Assembly (NCBI RefSeq): GCF_016616425.1
Contig: NZ_CP067101.1
Location: 4,402,001 to 4,466,000, forward strand
DNA length: 64,000 nt
Direction: 5' to 3'
From: Bradyrhizobium diazoefficiens
Lineage (GTDB): Bacteria > Pseudomonadota > Alphaproteobacteria > Rhizobiales > Xanthobacteraceae
Position numbers and translations under genes: made by a program. Positions 32,584 through 41,981 of this stretch are shown piece by piece. The notes under the pieces were generated by a model, which did no database searches, was not told where the DNA came from, and saw nothing but the letters and a program-made list of their open reading frames with translations. How positions within the stretch are numbered: position 1 is the stretch's first letter; the number at the start of each line of letters is the position of its first letter.

Positions 32584-34368
32584 TCAGTTGCAGACCTCGC
32601 GGTTCACTGTTTTGTTGGACCCTGGAGAAAAGCTATCTGTCGTGAATTCGATTCTGCAACCTTTAGCCACCGGTCTGCATCCTGCCGCGCCACAGATAAT
32701 TTGTCCGGACGCCTGCGGCTTCGAGGGCGCGGCTTCGACCTTCTTTCTCACTTCGTTCCGCTTCTTGGCATCCTCGCGGGTCGCGACCGGTTTCTTGTCC
32801 TGCACCTTCTCGCACTCGTTGTCGTCGTTCACCCGGTAACCGGCGCGGCAGGCGATCTTTACGCAAGTGTCGCCATCGGCCTTGAAGCCGTGATCGCACA
32901 CCAGCGGACAGACTCGACCCAGCTTGGCCTTGATAGTGTCGAGTGCCTCGAAGTTCGCGAGCTTGGCATCGAACTTCGTTCCGGCATATTTATTGAAAAG
33001 CGTTAGAGAGCGCTGTGACTTGGCAGTCCACTCACCGGTGTCCACGTCAGCGAGGCAGCCGACGCGACGAAGTTCGGACTGCACCGACGTGGCGAGCTCT
33101 TGCGGAGACTGCGCCGGCTCAGACGAAGGAGCGGGCGGCAGGGCCGCAACCTTCTGATCGGCTTCGGAGCCGCTTTTCTTGTCGGAAGCCTGCTTGTCGG
33201 CCAGAGCCTTTGCAACAGCCGCCTCGATCTCCTTGCGTCGTTGCTCGGCTGCCGCCGCTTTGGCTTCTTCCAATTCCTTGGCTTTCTCGGCGGCAAGCCG
33301 TGCATTCTCAGCAGCCTTGGCTGCGGCGGCTGCCTTGTCCTGTTCGGTCTTCTTTGCACGCTCGGCGGCAAGCCGCGCCTTGTCTTCTTCTGCCTGCCGG
33401 GCCTTCTCGGCCGCGGCTGTGCGGGTCTCTTCGGCGGCAATCTTGTTGAGTTGCCCCTTCGCCAGATTGGCGTAGAAGCCGTCCGCATATTGCGCCAGGA
33501 ACGCCGTCCAGCCGTCGCGCGTACCGAGCTGGAGCGCAAGTTCATAGTCTCGCCGTACCGCGTCCTGCGGGTTGGGCTGCGGTCCTGTCGCGGCTGGCTT
33601 CGCAGCAACCAGCGGCACATCCTCGCCGCCGAGGGAACCATAGACGTATGGCTCCTGCTGATAGCCGGTAGTCTTGAGAACGTCGTCGCGGACGAATCCG
33701 AACGCCTTGCGCAGGTCGAGCCCCGGTGTCGGAAGTCGTTCGACGAGCGCCATAGCAAAGGGACTGTTCTGTGTGTCGCCGTCCGAGGCGGTGGACCCTG
33801 CCTTTGCGGCGTAGGCGATCATCGTGTTCGGGCTGGTCGGCTCGACCTTGGCGAGGCCGCGCCCGATGCTGCGCGAGGCCAACGTTCGCTTCATGCTCTT
33901 GGCGAAGGGATTGTCGCGGCAGGCGTCCAGAATGATCAGCCGAAGTTGCTTGGCCGGCTCGACCGCATACATCGCGCGATCCAGTGGAAGCGCTTCATCG
34001 AGCACGTCGCTGTCCGTCTCCAACTTCGCTTCGGTGGGGATCAAGTAGTTGGTGCCGTCCAGTTCGATGCCGTGTCCGGCATAGTAAATGACGGCCACAC
34101 TGGCGTCGCGCGCCCTCGCCCCAAAATCGCGGAGCGCCCTGCGCATTTCAGCGATATTCAGGTCGGTCTTGGTCTCGACGAAATCGAACCCGATCCGCCT
34201 GAGCATGTCTCCGACCAACGTGGCATCGTTTGCGGGGTTGGGCAATTGAGGCACGTTCTTGTAAGCGGAATTGCCGATGACCAGCGCAACCCGCTTCTCG
34301 GCCTGAGCCGATCCGCAAGCCAGCCAAAAAGAACAAAAGACCAAAACAAGCAGCCGAATCGTGCCCAT
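32584..34368 (-). CDS. secreted caspase-family (C14) peptidase with coiled coil
   Basis: A 594-residue protein. A signal peptide (residues 1-23, ending GSAQA) is followed by a caspase p20-like domain (24-250) with catalytic His99 (VIYYAGHGIE) and Cys150 (IILDACRDNPF). Residues 310-400 form a long charged helix rich in Ala, Lys and Glu (AEKARQAEEDKARLAAERA), probably a coiled coil. Residues 425-465 resemble a peptidoglycan-binding-like helix bundle, then a Cys-rich segment (CPLVCDHGFKADGDTCVK). ATG 34368 has AAAGGGG upstream. Such bacterial orthocaspases cleave after Arg/Lys; the target is unknown. Confidence 0.85.
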   Translation of the reverse strand: MGTIRLLVLVFCSFWLACGSAQAEKRVALVIGNSAYKNVPQLPNPANDATLVGDMLRRIGFDFVETKTDLNIAEMRRALRDFGARARDASVAVIYYAGHGIELDGTNYLIPTEAKLETDSDVLDEALPLDRAMYAVEPAKQLRLIILDACRDNPFAKSMKRTLASRSIGRGLAKVEPTSPNTMIAYAAKAGSTASDGDTQNSPFAMALVERLPTPGLDLRKAFGFVRDDVLKTTGYQQEPYVYGSLGGEDVPLVAAKPAATGPQPNPQDAVRRDYELALQLGTRDGWTAFLAQYADGFYANLAKGQLNKIAAEETRTAAAEKARQAEEDKARLAAERAKKTEQDKAAAAAKAAENARLAAEKAKELEEAKAAAAEQRRKEIEAAVAKALADKQASDKKSGSEADQKVAALPPAPSSEPAQSPQELATSVQSELRRVGCLADVDTGEWTAKSQRSLTLFNKYAGTKFDAKLANFEALDTIKAKLGRVCPLVCDHGFKADGDTCVKIACRAGYRVNDDNECEKVQDKKPVATREDAKKRNEVRKKVEAAPSKPQASGQIICGAAGCRPVAKGCRIEFTTDSFSPGSNKTVNREVCN

Positions 34369-34627
34369 TGCCGCCCCTTTGCAACGTGGGTCCAACGTAA
34401 TCGGAGCATCCCGAAACACAAGCGGCCGATCCGTGACCATCGTCACACACAAGCCCGCTATGGGTCACAAGCGGCGCTTCTGGTTCGGGCCGAGCTATGT
34501 CCGGTTAACCCCAGCGAACCGACCTACGAATAGATCGTGCGGTCTTCAGCAACGGGCCAGAAGCCGAAAGTTGAGAACTCACTCAATCGTCCCGTCGGCA
34601 CGAGAGAGTAACAACGGCGGCATTTCG

Positions 34628-34804
34628 ATGCCTAGCTACGCAATGCGAGAGGAAATAAAGCGAGTGATACATGCTGCAACACCCGGCATGTCGCAGCAGA
34701 TCTACTCAACACTGCTGATATTGGGCGAGCTCTTGAGCAACGCACTCGACAGAACCGATGAGCTCGAGAAGAAAGTCGACAGACACACGGCAGATAAACG
34801 CTGA
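34628..34804 (+). CDS. small helical protein, 58 residues
   Basis: Product starts MPSYAMREEIKRVIHAATPG, then MSQQIYSTLLILGELLSNAL and a charged end (DRTDELEKKVDRHTADKR). No signal peptide, no domain recognised. The helix pattern suggests an oligomerising or nucleic-acid-associated small protein, but this is inference. Divergent from the caspase gene with 259 bases between; that gap has no gene that I can support. Confidence 0.5.
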   Translation: MPSYAMREEIKRVIHAATPGMSQQIYSTLLILGELLSNALDRTDELEKKVDRHTADKR

Positions 34805-34851
34805 TCGAGCACCAAGGGCAAGAACATCCCTGAATGGAACTTCAAGACGCC

Positions 34852-35037
34852 TCACTTGCCGGCCTTGCCCTCGATCTCTCGCGCTAACCGCTCCGCTCTG
34901 AGACGTCTGTGGTTCTCTTGAAACTCTGGATCGGCCTGACTGTCCGCAATTGTTTGCCGCGCTCCGTTTGGGTTTTGCGCCTTGCGGTCCGCCTCGTCAG
35001 CTACCTGCTGCTGGGCGGAGCGTTTCCGTTCGATCAT
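34852..35037 (-). CDS. small charged protein, 61 residues
   Basis: Product starts MIERKRSAQQQVADEADRKA and continues with QENHRRLRAERLAREIEGKA. Rich in Arg, Gln, Glu and Ala, with no membrane segment; probably one long helix. ATG 35037 has GGA about nine bases upstream; an in-frame TTG at 35082 would add 15 residues but lacks a ribosome site. It converges with the 58-residue gene. Unknown family. Confidence 0.45.
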   Translation of the reverse strand: MIERKRSAQQQVADEADRKAQNPNGARQTIADSQADPEFQENHRRLRAERLAREIEGKAGK

Positions 35038-35109
35038 TACTAGATCCTTCCACTCATTGATCAGGGCCGTATCGCCCTGCAAAGCTAGTTAGAAGAAGGA
35101 GTCATCAAG

Positions 35110-35295
35110 TCACTTCGCGTAACCCTGGGATCGGAGCCACGCGATCCGACGCTCTCCATTCATCCAATCGTCAATCTCGGTCTTGCTTGTGAAACCCGTG
35201 ATTTCTCGCGGTTCTGCGGCTGGGTGCTCGGCGATGATCGCCCAGTCGCCTTCAGATTTACGGACTGGTTTGAAGCTTACTTTCACTTTTGCCAT
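35110..35295 (-). CDS. small basic protein, 61 residues
   Basis: Reads MAKVKVSFKPVRKSEGDWAI, then IAEHPAAEPREITGFTSKTE and a final IAWLRSQGYAK. The build (a short beta-sheet followed by a tryptophan-containing helix) resembles small proteins found in many copies in Bradyrhizobium, known only as hypothetical. It sits 72 bases upstream of the 61-residue gene on the same strand. No clear ribosome site. Confidence 0.55.
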   Translation of the reverse strand: MAKVKVSFKPVRKSEGDWAIIAEHPAAEPREITGFTSKTEIDDWMNGERRIAWLRSQGYAK

Positions 35296-35673
35296 GCCGC
35301 ACTATGCGGGAAAGTGCGCAAAAAGTGAAGCTCGCGGAAGCATTTCGAGCCGCCGGCCCGCCCGACGCCTTGTCCTTTTGTCGTGCAGACGAGGAGCCAT
35401 TATACTGCGAGCACCCAAGGTCGTTCCGGTGATCAGTCACCAGGTTCAGAACGAATCGGCCAAACGGTGATGAAAAACACCGTTGGCTTTCTTATTGAAG
35501 TCTCTCAACCGCTAGTGTATTGTCTCGAACATCGATACTGGCCGAACAACTGTTCCGCTTTCGCCTCAGCTCCTGACGGCGCGCACGTTTCAGACATTCT
35601 CCAACATCGACTAACCGGACACTGGCCGCATCTCCGCGCGCCAGATCGTGCGCGTATACGAAAGGACGACCTG

Positions 35674-35883
35674 ATGAACACAGGCACAGTGAAATGGTTT
35701 AACAGCCAAAAGGGCTTCGGCTTTATCCAGCCGACAAACGGCAGCAACGACGTTTTTGTTCATATCAGCGCGGTCGAACGCGCCGGCATGGGCAGCCTGG
35801 TCGAAGGTCAGACCCTGTCTTATGACGTCGTCGCAGATCGCCGTTCCGGCAAATCCGCTGCCGAAAATCTTCGTGCTGCTTAG
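35674..35883 (+). CDS. cold-shock protein, CspA family
   Basis: RNA chaperone that binds single-stranded nucleic acid. The 69-residue protein is a complete cold-shock domain: [18 protein letters not shown] carries RNP1 and [15 protein letters not shown] carries RNP2, with [18 protein letters not shown] after. ATG 35674 is preceded by AAAGGA. About 200 gene-free bases upstream may form the long leader usual for cold-shock genes, and it has its own terminator at 35946-35980. Bradyrhizobium has several paralogues, so no specific symbol is given. Confidence 0.95.
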   Translation: MNTGTVKWFNSQKGFGFIQPTNGSNDVFVHISAVERAGMGSLVEGQTLSYDVVADRRSGKSAAENLRAA

Positions 35884-35945
35884 TTGAGAGCACGACAGAC
35901 CTGTCGCTCTAGCCACGGATGTACTGGCAAGAGCTTGTGGTCCGG

Positions 35946-35980
35946 CCCCGCCCTCGGTGACCCGGTGGCGGGGTTTTGAT
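35946..35980 (+). terminator. Rho-independent terminator of the cold-shock gene
   Basis: CCCCGCC (35946-35952) pairs with GGCGGGG (35967-35973), with partial pairing inside the loop, followed by TTTTGATTT. It lies 63 bases after the cold-shock stop codon. Confidence 0.75.
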
Positions 35981-36160
35981 TTGGTGCCGTGAGCGTACAA
36001 GCTCGCTCGTCTGTGACTCCGGTGGGTTCGACATCCGGACCTTTGGCTGCCGACCGAACGAGTGACTGAAAGCTGAAACGAGCCGACATCTCGAGGTCGG
36101 GCGTCGATGGACTCGAATTAAATCCTGAAATGGCTTGTTTCGCGCAAAGCAGGAGATCCA

Positions 36161-36400
36161 ATGAGCATTGTGAAGCGTCATCTGGTGGAGCAGGAAGAGC
36201 GACTGGTCTTAGTAGAGGAAATCTGCATCGATAAAGGAGCGCTCGTCTTGGATACCGTCACAGACGAAGTCTACTTTTCTGCGGATGAAGAGGCTTACAG
36301 GAACGCCTACGTCGCCGTGTTTCAGGCGTGGGCAAAGGGCACAATCAAAGGCACCGCGGAACAGATATTCGACGCTACAAAATCCATACTGGAGGATTAG
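36161..36400 (+). CDS. hypothetical protein, 79 residues
   Basis: Starts MSIVKRHLVEQEERLVLVEE and ends TAEQIFDATKSILED. It is acidic (many Glu/Asp), with a likely alpha-beta fold and no signal peptide. ATG 36161 has AGGAG five bases upstream, a good site, which supports a real gene. No family recognised. It is in the low-conservation stretch between the cold-shock gene and parC. Confidence 0.6.
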   Translation: MSIVKRHLVEQEERLVLVEEICIDKGALVLDTVTDEVYFSADEEAYRNAYVAVFQAWAKGTIKGTAEQIFDATKSILED

Positions 36401-36502
36401 AGAACCTGCCAAGCAAAATGGCCCGCACGTGAGCCCGTTAGGTCCGGAAGCAACAAGATGCATTCGGTCCCGCTGGAGCAGCCGCAACCGTAAGGTAAAC
36501 AC

Positions 36503-36709
36503 ATGTCCTATGCGTATAAGCTCAATGAAGATGTTCGCCACCAACCCCAAGGCCCACAAGGACGGGCTGGAACTGAACGGCCAATGATTTACACCATCGT
36601 CCAGCATATGCCCATCGAGTCCGATGGACGAGTTAGGTACCGCATCAAGTGCAAGTCTGAGAGGATCGAGCGAGTCGTTACGGAAGATCAGCTTTCGTAC
36701 ATTCAGTGA
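36503..36709 (+). CDS. hypothetical protein, 68 residues or a shorter 41-residue form
   Basis: The C-terminal 41 residues (MIYTIVQHMPIESDGRVRYR, then IKCKSERIERVVTEDQLSYI) look like a compact beta-rich small protein of the Bradyrhizobium kind. Translation can start at ATG 36503 (AAGG upstream) or at ATG 36584. The second option overlaps by four bases (ATGA) the end of a 25-codon ORF in another frame (36510-36587, MRISSMKMFATNPKAHKDGL), which suggests translational coupling. Which start is used cannot be decided here. Confidence 0.5.
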   Translation: MSYAYKLNEDVRHQPQGPQGRAGTERPMIYTIVQHMPIESDGRVRYRIKCKSERIERVVTEDQLSYIQ

Positions 36710-37485
36710 CCTTCAGCGGTTGACCGATCGCGAAAATATCCCGAGAGTGCGGTGCGAAAAAAGCCGCCTCAAAGGCGAGATGTGACAAAGGCGCGCGAAT
36801 GTCGATGGGACGCTCAGACCCGTGAAGTTCGAGCGTTCGCAGCCACGACTTGCCGCACCAAAGGCGAGCACGTCGGCCAGCCCCATGACCTGCGAACTGC
36901 TGAGCTCTGTTACGCAAAAGGCGGTACCTCGACCAACCTTCCGATCCATCGCAACATGCTTGCTCTTCGGGCCCACTTCCGTGACGCAAGAACTCAGCGA
37001 ACTCGACGTGAGTTAGGCGGCCACCAGAGGGCGCATTGGGCTGGTGGATGAGGAAAGCATGGTCGCTTGCCGGCTCGCGAGCGATGAATCATGCGTCGCC
37101 ATTCAGGCTCCGGTAGAGCTCTCACCGGTCTGACATATCTCCTCCTAGCCCAATATAAGGGGCGATGGCCGCTTGCGAGAGAGCTATCTGAAACGCCACC
37201 CATCCTCTGATCGGGCCCTTAGGAATCCATGGCCGCCACGACATCGCGCTGGGAAATATGACAGTCTCACCACCGAACTTTGAATACCGAGAGAGCCAAA
37301 CGACCGGCGGCCAGGTCTGCTGAAGGTCACAGGCTGTCAACGACGGCCAAGCAGGCGACTTCCGCTTAGCCCACAGAAGCTGCCGTTGATGAGTACACTC
37401 CTCCGGGCGAAAGCTCGGCATCTATGCCCCCGCTGCCACTGCCCGCCGGGCAAAACAGCCGACCATTTCCGCCGCGTCGCCTGTC

Positions 37486-38060
37486 AAGCCCCCGTCCTGC
37501 AAAATATTCCACTTTACCGAAATTCGGATTTGTCGTACACACGAAGCACCCTGGCCCGAGACAAGGGGCGGATCGCGATCGTCACGAACCGCGGGCTGGG
37601 CAGCGATGGACGCGACGGCGTCGGGCGCGATTGGTGTTGCAGGGCGGCTTCGGCCGTGAGCAATGGCCTTCGCGCATACGACACGACGCCGACAGCGTCT
37701 TCGCATGGCTTCGGGGGCGAGCACACGCCACCCCCCGGATTCCCAGCGAGGACGTGCGCGGACGGAGAAGTCGTGTGGTCCCGACGCCCGGGGTCTGTGC
37801 GTCAAGTCCTGCGGTGATGTGGCGGTCCGACCGGACACGTACGTCAGCCATCCGCAGGGCGACGGGGGCAATAGTGCATCGCTCCCCGGGGAGAGCACGA
37901 AGGACACCGTTAAAACCATTCGCGCAGGGAAGGCCGGGCGACCGGCGACACCTGTGGTCCACCCCGTGTGCATTTCTGTCGCGCACGGATCTCGGGTGCC
38001 AGCCGGCGCCCGGCCTTCCCTGCGTCCTTGTCATTTTCGAGGGCGCGCGTGACGCAAAAC
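37486..38060. repeat. long structured dispersed repeat
   Basis: Has the wording I recall from a multicopy Bradyrhizobium element: AAAATATTCCACTTTACCGA then AATTCGGATTTG, GGGCGGATCGCGATCGTCAC, and near its end a perfect 17-bp inverted repeat, GCAGGGAAGGCCGGGCG (37924-37940) with its complement at 38007-38023. Overlapping frames on both strands look like proteins only because of the composition. No transposase or terminal repeats. It may be a non-coding structured element; the copy number needs a genome search. Confidence 0.55.
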
Positions 38061-38109
38061 TCGGGCGACATGAGCCGCGAGAATGACATCGTGTGTGTGA
38101 ATTGGAGAG

Positions 38110-38205
38110 CGACGGCCTCGCCGCTTGCTCCGTCATTGCGCGCAGCGACTGTTCTCTGCGGAAAGATTCTGGATTGCTTCGCTGCGCTCGCAAGGACGAT
38201 GTGGA
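38110..38205. repeat. dispersed repeat arm
   Basis: Contains CATTGCGCGCAGCGACTG and GATTGCTTCGCTGCGCTCGC followed by AAGGACGAT, a very common rhizobial intergenic repeat wording. The two halves are imperfectly complementary (GCGCAGCGA / TCGCTGCGC). Confidence 0.5.
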
Positions 38206-38225
38206 GGCGGCGCACTCCCCTTTTG

Positions 38226-38361
38226 GTGCCCCGGACGCAGCGCAGCGCTACTTCAGCGGTGCGCTGCTGAGCCGGGGCCCATGTTGCCGCGCATCCTCCG
38301 TGCAGTGTGGGTCCCGGCTCTGCGCTGCAACGCGAAGAGCGTTGCAGCGCGTCCGGGACAC
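38226..38361. repeat. dispersed repeat, family E copy 2
   Basis: Starts GTGCCCCGGACGCAGCGCAG and ends GCGTCCGGGACAC, in inverted orientation to 16654-16810. Contains GAGCCGGGGCCCAT and GGGTCCCGGCTCTGC. It lies 13 bases before the parC stop codon. Confidence 0.7.
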
Positions 38362-38374
38362 AAGAGCCGCAGCC

Positions 38375-40633
38375 CTACCCGATCACCTTGCCGAACTTGT
38401 TCGACTTCGGAAAACCCTTCGGCGGCAGGCGGCCGGCGTCGGCGCGGGTGCCCCGCCACTCCGCCAGCTCCTTCATGGTCGCGGAGAATTCGCGCCCTGC
38501 GGAATCCTTCCAGGTCAGGCCCGCCTTGGCATCGAACACGGCGACGTCCGAGAGACCGCCGTCCTTGTACTTCTGCAGGCGCACGCCGCGGCCACGCGCC
38601 ATTTCAGGCACCTGATCCAGCGGGAAGATCAGCATCTTGCGGTTCTCGCCGATGACCGCGACGGTATCGCCTGTAACCTCGGTGACCGTGCGCGCCTCGT
38701 TCGGCATCTCGACGTTGAGGACCTGCTTGCCCTTCTTGGTGGTGCCGACGCAGTCGTCCTCGTTGACGACGAAGCCCTGGCCTTCGTGGCTGGCGACCAG
38801 GAATTTGCGTCCGCCCTTGTTGACGAACAGCGCGACGGGCGCCGCCTCCTGCTCGAGGTCGATGAACAGCCGGATCGGCTCGCCATGGCCGCGCCCGCCG
38901 GGCAGCTTCGCGACGTCGAGCGTGTAGAACTTGCCATTGGTGGCGAACAACAGGAGTTTCGACGTGGTCTCGGCGAAGAATGCAAAGCCCAGCTTGTCGT
39001 CCTGCTTGAAGGCGAGCCCCGAGAGATCCTCGACATGGCCCTTCATGGTGCGGATCCAGCCCTTGTCGGAGACGACGACCGTCACCGGCTCGCGCTCGAC
39101 GAAAGCCTCCTCGATCGCGGCGAGGTCGTGCTCGGGCGCATCGGCAAAGGTGGTGCGGCGCTTGCCGAGCGGCGTCTTCGGTCCGAACATGTCGCGGACC
39201 TTGCCGACCTGATCGCTGACCTTCTTCCACTGCTCGGCTTCCGAGGCGAGCACCGCGTTAATGCCCTTGAGCTCGCTCCGGAGATTCTTGTCCTCGGTGC
39301 GGATCTCCATCTCCTCGAGCTTGCGCAAGGAGCGCAGGCGCATGTTGAGGATGGCTTCGGCCTGCACTTCGGTGAGCTTGAACGCCTTCATCAGCTCGGG
39401 CTTGGGCTCATCCTCGGTGCGGATGATCTTGATCACCCTGTCGATGTTCAGATAGGCGATCAGGAAGCCGCCGAGCACTTCCAGCCGGTGCTCGATCTGC
39501 GCCTTGCGGTAATTGCTGCGGCGGATCAAGACGTCGCGCAGATGGTCGAGCCATTCGCGCAAGCACTCCGCGAGCCCCACCACCCTGGGGACGCGGCCCT
39601 TGATCAGCACGTTCAGGTTCAGCGGAATCTTGTTTTCGAGCTCGGTCAGCCGGAACAGCGATTCCATCATCAGCGCGGGATCGACGTTCTTCGACTTCGG
39701 CTCGATCACGATGCGGACGTCTTCGGCCGACTCGTCCCTGATGTCGCCGACCAGCGGCAGCTTCTTCTGGTCGAGCAGCTCGGCAACCTTCTCGATCAGG
39801 CGCGACTTCTGCACCAGAAAGGGAATCTCGGTGACGACGACCGCCCAGGTGCCGCGCGCGCCCTCCTCCTGCGCCCACCTCGCGCGGACACGGAACGAGC
39901 CGCGGCCGGTGGTATAGGCCTCAGCGATCGCCTGCTTGGAATCGACGCAGATGCCGCCGGTCGGGAAATCCGGGCCCTTGACCCACTTCAAGAGCGCCTT
40001 GGACTTGGCGTCGGGCTTCTCGATCAGATGCAGCGCGGCATCGCAAAGCTCGGCGGCGTTGTGCGGCGGGATCGAGGTCGCCATGCCGACGGCGATGCCC
40101 TGTGCGCCGTTGGCAAGCAGGTTCGGGAAGCCGCCGGGCAGCACGACCGGCTCCTTCGATTGGCCGTCGTAATTGGCGCGAAACTCGACGCCGTCCTCGT
40201 CGATGCCGTCGAGCAGAAGCCGCGCGACGTCGGTCATGCGCGCTTCGGTGTAGCGGTAGGCGGCCGGGTTGTCGCCGTCGATGTTGCCGAAATTGCCTTG
40301 GCCGTCGACCAGCGGATAGCGCGAGGAGAAGTCCTGCGCGAGGCGCACCATGGCGTCATAGATCGCCTGGTCGCCATGCGGATGGAACGAGCCCATCACG
40401 TCGCCGACGATCTTGGCGGATTTCTTGAAGGCCGTGCCCGGATCGAGCCTGAGCAGGCGCATGCCGTAGAGGATGCGCCGGTGCACCGGCTTCAGGCCGT
40501 CGCGCGCATCCGGCAGCGCACGGTGCATGATGGTGGAGAGCGCATAGGCAAGATAGCGCTCCTCGAGCGCTTCCCGCAGCGGCACCTCATGAATTTCGGC
40601 CGGTTCTTCCGGCGGAACGATTCGTTTTCCCAT
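38375..40633 (-). CDS. parC: DNA topoisomerase IV subunit A
   Basis: Decatenates replicated chromosomes together with ParE. The 752-residue protein has the catalytic tyrosine Y128 in [11 protein letters not shown] and the nearby [12 protein letters not shown] and [20 protein letters not shown]. At the position of E. coli ParC Ser80 it has Gln89. The C-terminal beta-propeller repeats follow ([35 protein letters not shown]). ATG 40633 is the family start. It lies downstream of the recO region on the minus strand, as in other alphaproteobacteria. Confidence 0.96.
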   Translation of the reverse strand: MGKRIVPPEEPAEIHEVPLREALEERYLAYALSTIMHRALPDARDGLKPVHRRILYGMRLLRLDPGTAFKKSAKIVGDVMGSFHPHGDQAIYDAMVRLAQDFSSRYPLVDGQGNFGNIDGDNPAAYRYTEARMTDVARLLLDGIDEDGVEFRANYDGQSKEPVVLPGGFPNLLANGAQGIAVGMATSIPPHNAAELCDAALHLIEKPDAKSKALLKWVKGPDFPTGGICVDSKQAIAEAYTTGRGSFRVRARWAQEEGARGTWAVVVTEIPFLVQKSRLIEKVAELLDQKKLPLVGDIRDESAEDVRIVIEPKSKNVDPALMMESLFRLTELENKIPLNLNVLIKGRVPRVVGLAECLREWLDHLRDVLIRRSNYRKAQIEHRLEVLGGFLIAYLNIDRVIKIIRTEDEPKPELMKAFKLTEVQAEAILNMRLRSLRKLEEMEIRTEDKNLRSELKGINAVLASEAEQWKKVSDQVGKVRDMFGPKTPLGKRRTTFADAPEHDLAAIEEAFVEREPVTVVVSDKGWIRTMKGHVEDLSGLAFKQDDKLGFAFFAETTSKLLLFATNGKFYTLDVAKLPGGRGHGEPIRLFIDLEQEAAPVALFVNKGGRKFLVASHEGQGFVVNEDDCVGTTKKGKQVLNVEMPNEARTVTEVTGDTVAVIGENRKMLIFPLDQVPEMARGRGVRLQKYKDGGLSDVAVFDAKAGLTWKDSAGREFSATMKELAEWRGTRADAGRLPPKGFPKSNKFGKVIG

Positions 40634-40693
40634 GCCGCCCGGTTAAACCGTGGAGGCGAATCGGGCAAGGATGGATTGGTTCCCTGTGGGCTG

Positions 40694-40981
40694 CTACTGC
40701 CCAGCCCAGCCCGCGGTGAAGGTCTGGGTATGGGACTGGGTTCTGGCTTGGGCCGCCGCCGGCACATTGGTCAGGCAACGACGGGCAGCCTCGATTTCGG
40801 CCTCCGTTGCACCCTTGGACCGCGCCCATGTCTCTGCGGCGCCAGCAGAATATTTCGCCACATAGTACCGGACGACGGTGCAGGACGCCCGGCGAAACAC
40901 GCCGGATTGCGGCTCGCCGGCCGTCGCCTCCGGCGCAAAGGCGAGCAGCGCCGCCGAGAGCGCAAATCCCCTGATCAACAT
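40694..40981 (-). CDS. secreted hypothetical protein, 95 residues
   Basis: A signal peptide (MLIRGFALSAALLAFAPEATA) is followed by a small helical domain with two cysteines (RRASCTVVRYYVAKYSAG and EAARRCLTNVPAA), which may form a disulfide in the periplasm. ATG 40981 has GGGGGA six bases upstream, the best ribosome site of the three in-frame starts (41056, 40996, 40981). Between recO and parC on the same strand. No family recognised. Confidence 0.7.
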   Translation of the reverse strand: MLIRGFALSAALLAFAPEATAGEPQSGVFRRASCTVVRYYVAKYSAGAAETWARSKGATEAEIEAARRCLTNVPAAAQARTQSHTQTFTAGWAGQ

Positions 40982-41081
40982 TTGGCTGTCCCCCATTGTG
41001 GAACCTGAAAGCCAATTCTCGCCAAAGCGATTTTGTTCCAGGGAACTCCATGCCAAGCGGCAGGGCAGCGTCGCGATTGGC

Positions 41082-41834
41082 TCATGGCGCGGGGATCGCC
41101 GCCCTCGCCTGTTGCCGCATCAAGGCATTGATGAACCCGGCCCGCGCCTCGGAATGGCCCTGTCCGCGGGGCTCCAGCACATGGCGCAGCAGGAACAGGC
41201 CGGTGAGCCGAAAGCCGTCCTGCAGGTCCTGCTCGGTGAGGTCGCTCGCGGTTTCGCCCTGGCGCAGGAACGGCGGCAGGCGCAACAGCCGGTCACGCCA
41301 CGGCTCGCCCGCGCCGCGCGACACCGCGCCGCCGGATTTCGGCGAGACGTAGATCAGGTCCACGGTCTCTCCAGTCACCGCGCAATTCTCCAGTGCCAGC
41401 CCGAAGCCGAGTTCGGCGAGCATTGCCAGCTCGAAATGGATGACGTGCACGGCGGCGCCCCCAATGTCCTCGAAATCGTCGAGCGAATGTTCGAGCAGCG
41501 CAAAGATCTCCTGGTGCGGATCGCGCTCGGGCAGCAGGCGCGCAATCGAGGCGAGATGGGTGACGCCGTAAACGCCGTGGGACGATGTCAGCAGCGATGC
41601 GGCGCGCAGCTTCAGCCCCTCGATGGCATAGGTGCCGAGATGCTCGTCGAGCCGCGCCCGCCACACCGCACTGACGCTGTTCCCCGGCTGCAAAAGCGGC
41701 CGCATCCGCGAGCCTGCTCCGCCCCGCACGAGCCCGAGATGCCGGCCGTGCTGGCGCGTCAACAGCTCGACGATGGCGCTGGATTCGCCATGCCGCCGCA
41801 CCCCAAGCACGATGCCTTCGTCGGTCCATTCCAT
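41082..41834 (-). CDS. recO: DNA repair protein RecO
   Basis: Loads RecA onto SSB-coated gaps in the RecFOR pathway. The 250-residue protein has the N-terminal OB fold ([20 protein letters not shown], then [16 protein letters not shown]) and the C-terminal helical domain. Typical stretches are [20 protein letters not shown] and [23 protein letters not shown] 41834 was chosen; longer in-frame versions would run into a dispersed repeat (41865-41963). It belongs to the era-rnc-lepB cluster. Confidence 0.94.
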   Translation of the reverse strand: MEWTDEGIVLGVRRHGESSAIVELLTRQHGRHLGLVRGGAGSRMRPLLQPGNSVSAVWRARLDEHLGTYAIEGLKLRAASLLTSSHGVYGVTHLASIARLLPERDPHQEIFALLEHSLDDFEDIGGAAVHVIHFELAMLAELGFGLALENCAVTGETVDLIYVSPKSGGAVSRGAGEPWRDRLLRLPPFLRQGETASDLTEQDLQDGFRLTGLFLLRHVLEPRGQGHSEARAGFINALMRQQARAAIPAP

Positions 41835-41864
41835 GGAGGGAAGTGTAGCCCATTTCGAGCGATC

Positions 41865-41963
41865 GTAGGGCGGGCAAAGCGAAGCGTGCCCACCAAGTTG
41901 ATCCACCGAACATCCGCCAAAAGGGGTGGGCACGGCGCGCGAGGGCGCGCCTTTGCCCACCCC
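41865..41963. repeat. dispersed repeat, family G
   Basis: Two oppositely oriented arms: AGGGCGGGCAAAGCGAAGCG then TGCCCACC, and GGGGTGGGCACGGCGCGCGA then GGGCGCGCCTTTGCCCACCC. Sits between recO and the small membrane protein gene. The wording is a common Bradyrhizobium intergenic repeat. Confidence 0.7.
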
Positions 41964-41981
41964 ATGGCGTTTCGCAAGACG

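Larger units (their letters stand above)
36710..38374. other. 1.66 kb gene-poor interval with several repeats
   Basis: No open frame in 36710-38374 has both a ribosome site and protein-like composition. It contains, in order, about 650 bases of unremarkable sequence, the structured repeat at 37486-38060, a short repeat arm at 38110-38205 and the family E repeat at 38226-38361. It separates the accessory small-gene stretch from the core block starting with parC. Confidence 0.7.

Noticed and set aside
37386..38086. Overlapping open frames of 143-220 codons in three frames in the repeat region
   Set aside because: Composition follows the structured repeat; no ribosome sites, no domain. I treat the DNA as non-coding repeat.
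38093..41008. 971-codon open frame antisense to parC
   Set aside because: Covers a well-defined parC in antisense and begins within dispersed repeats; no protein family resemblance.
41835..41960. Upstream extension of recO
   Set aside because: The extra residues are encoded by a dispersed repeat, and the family starts at MEWTDEG.
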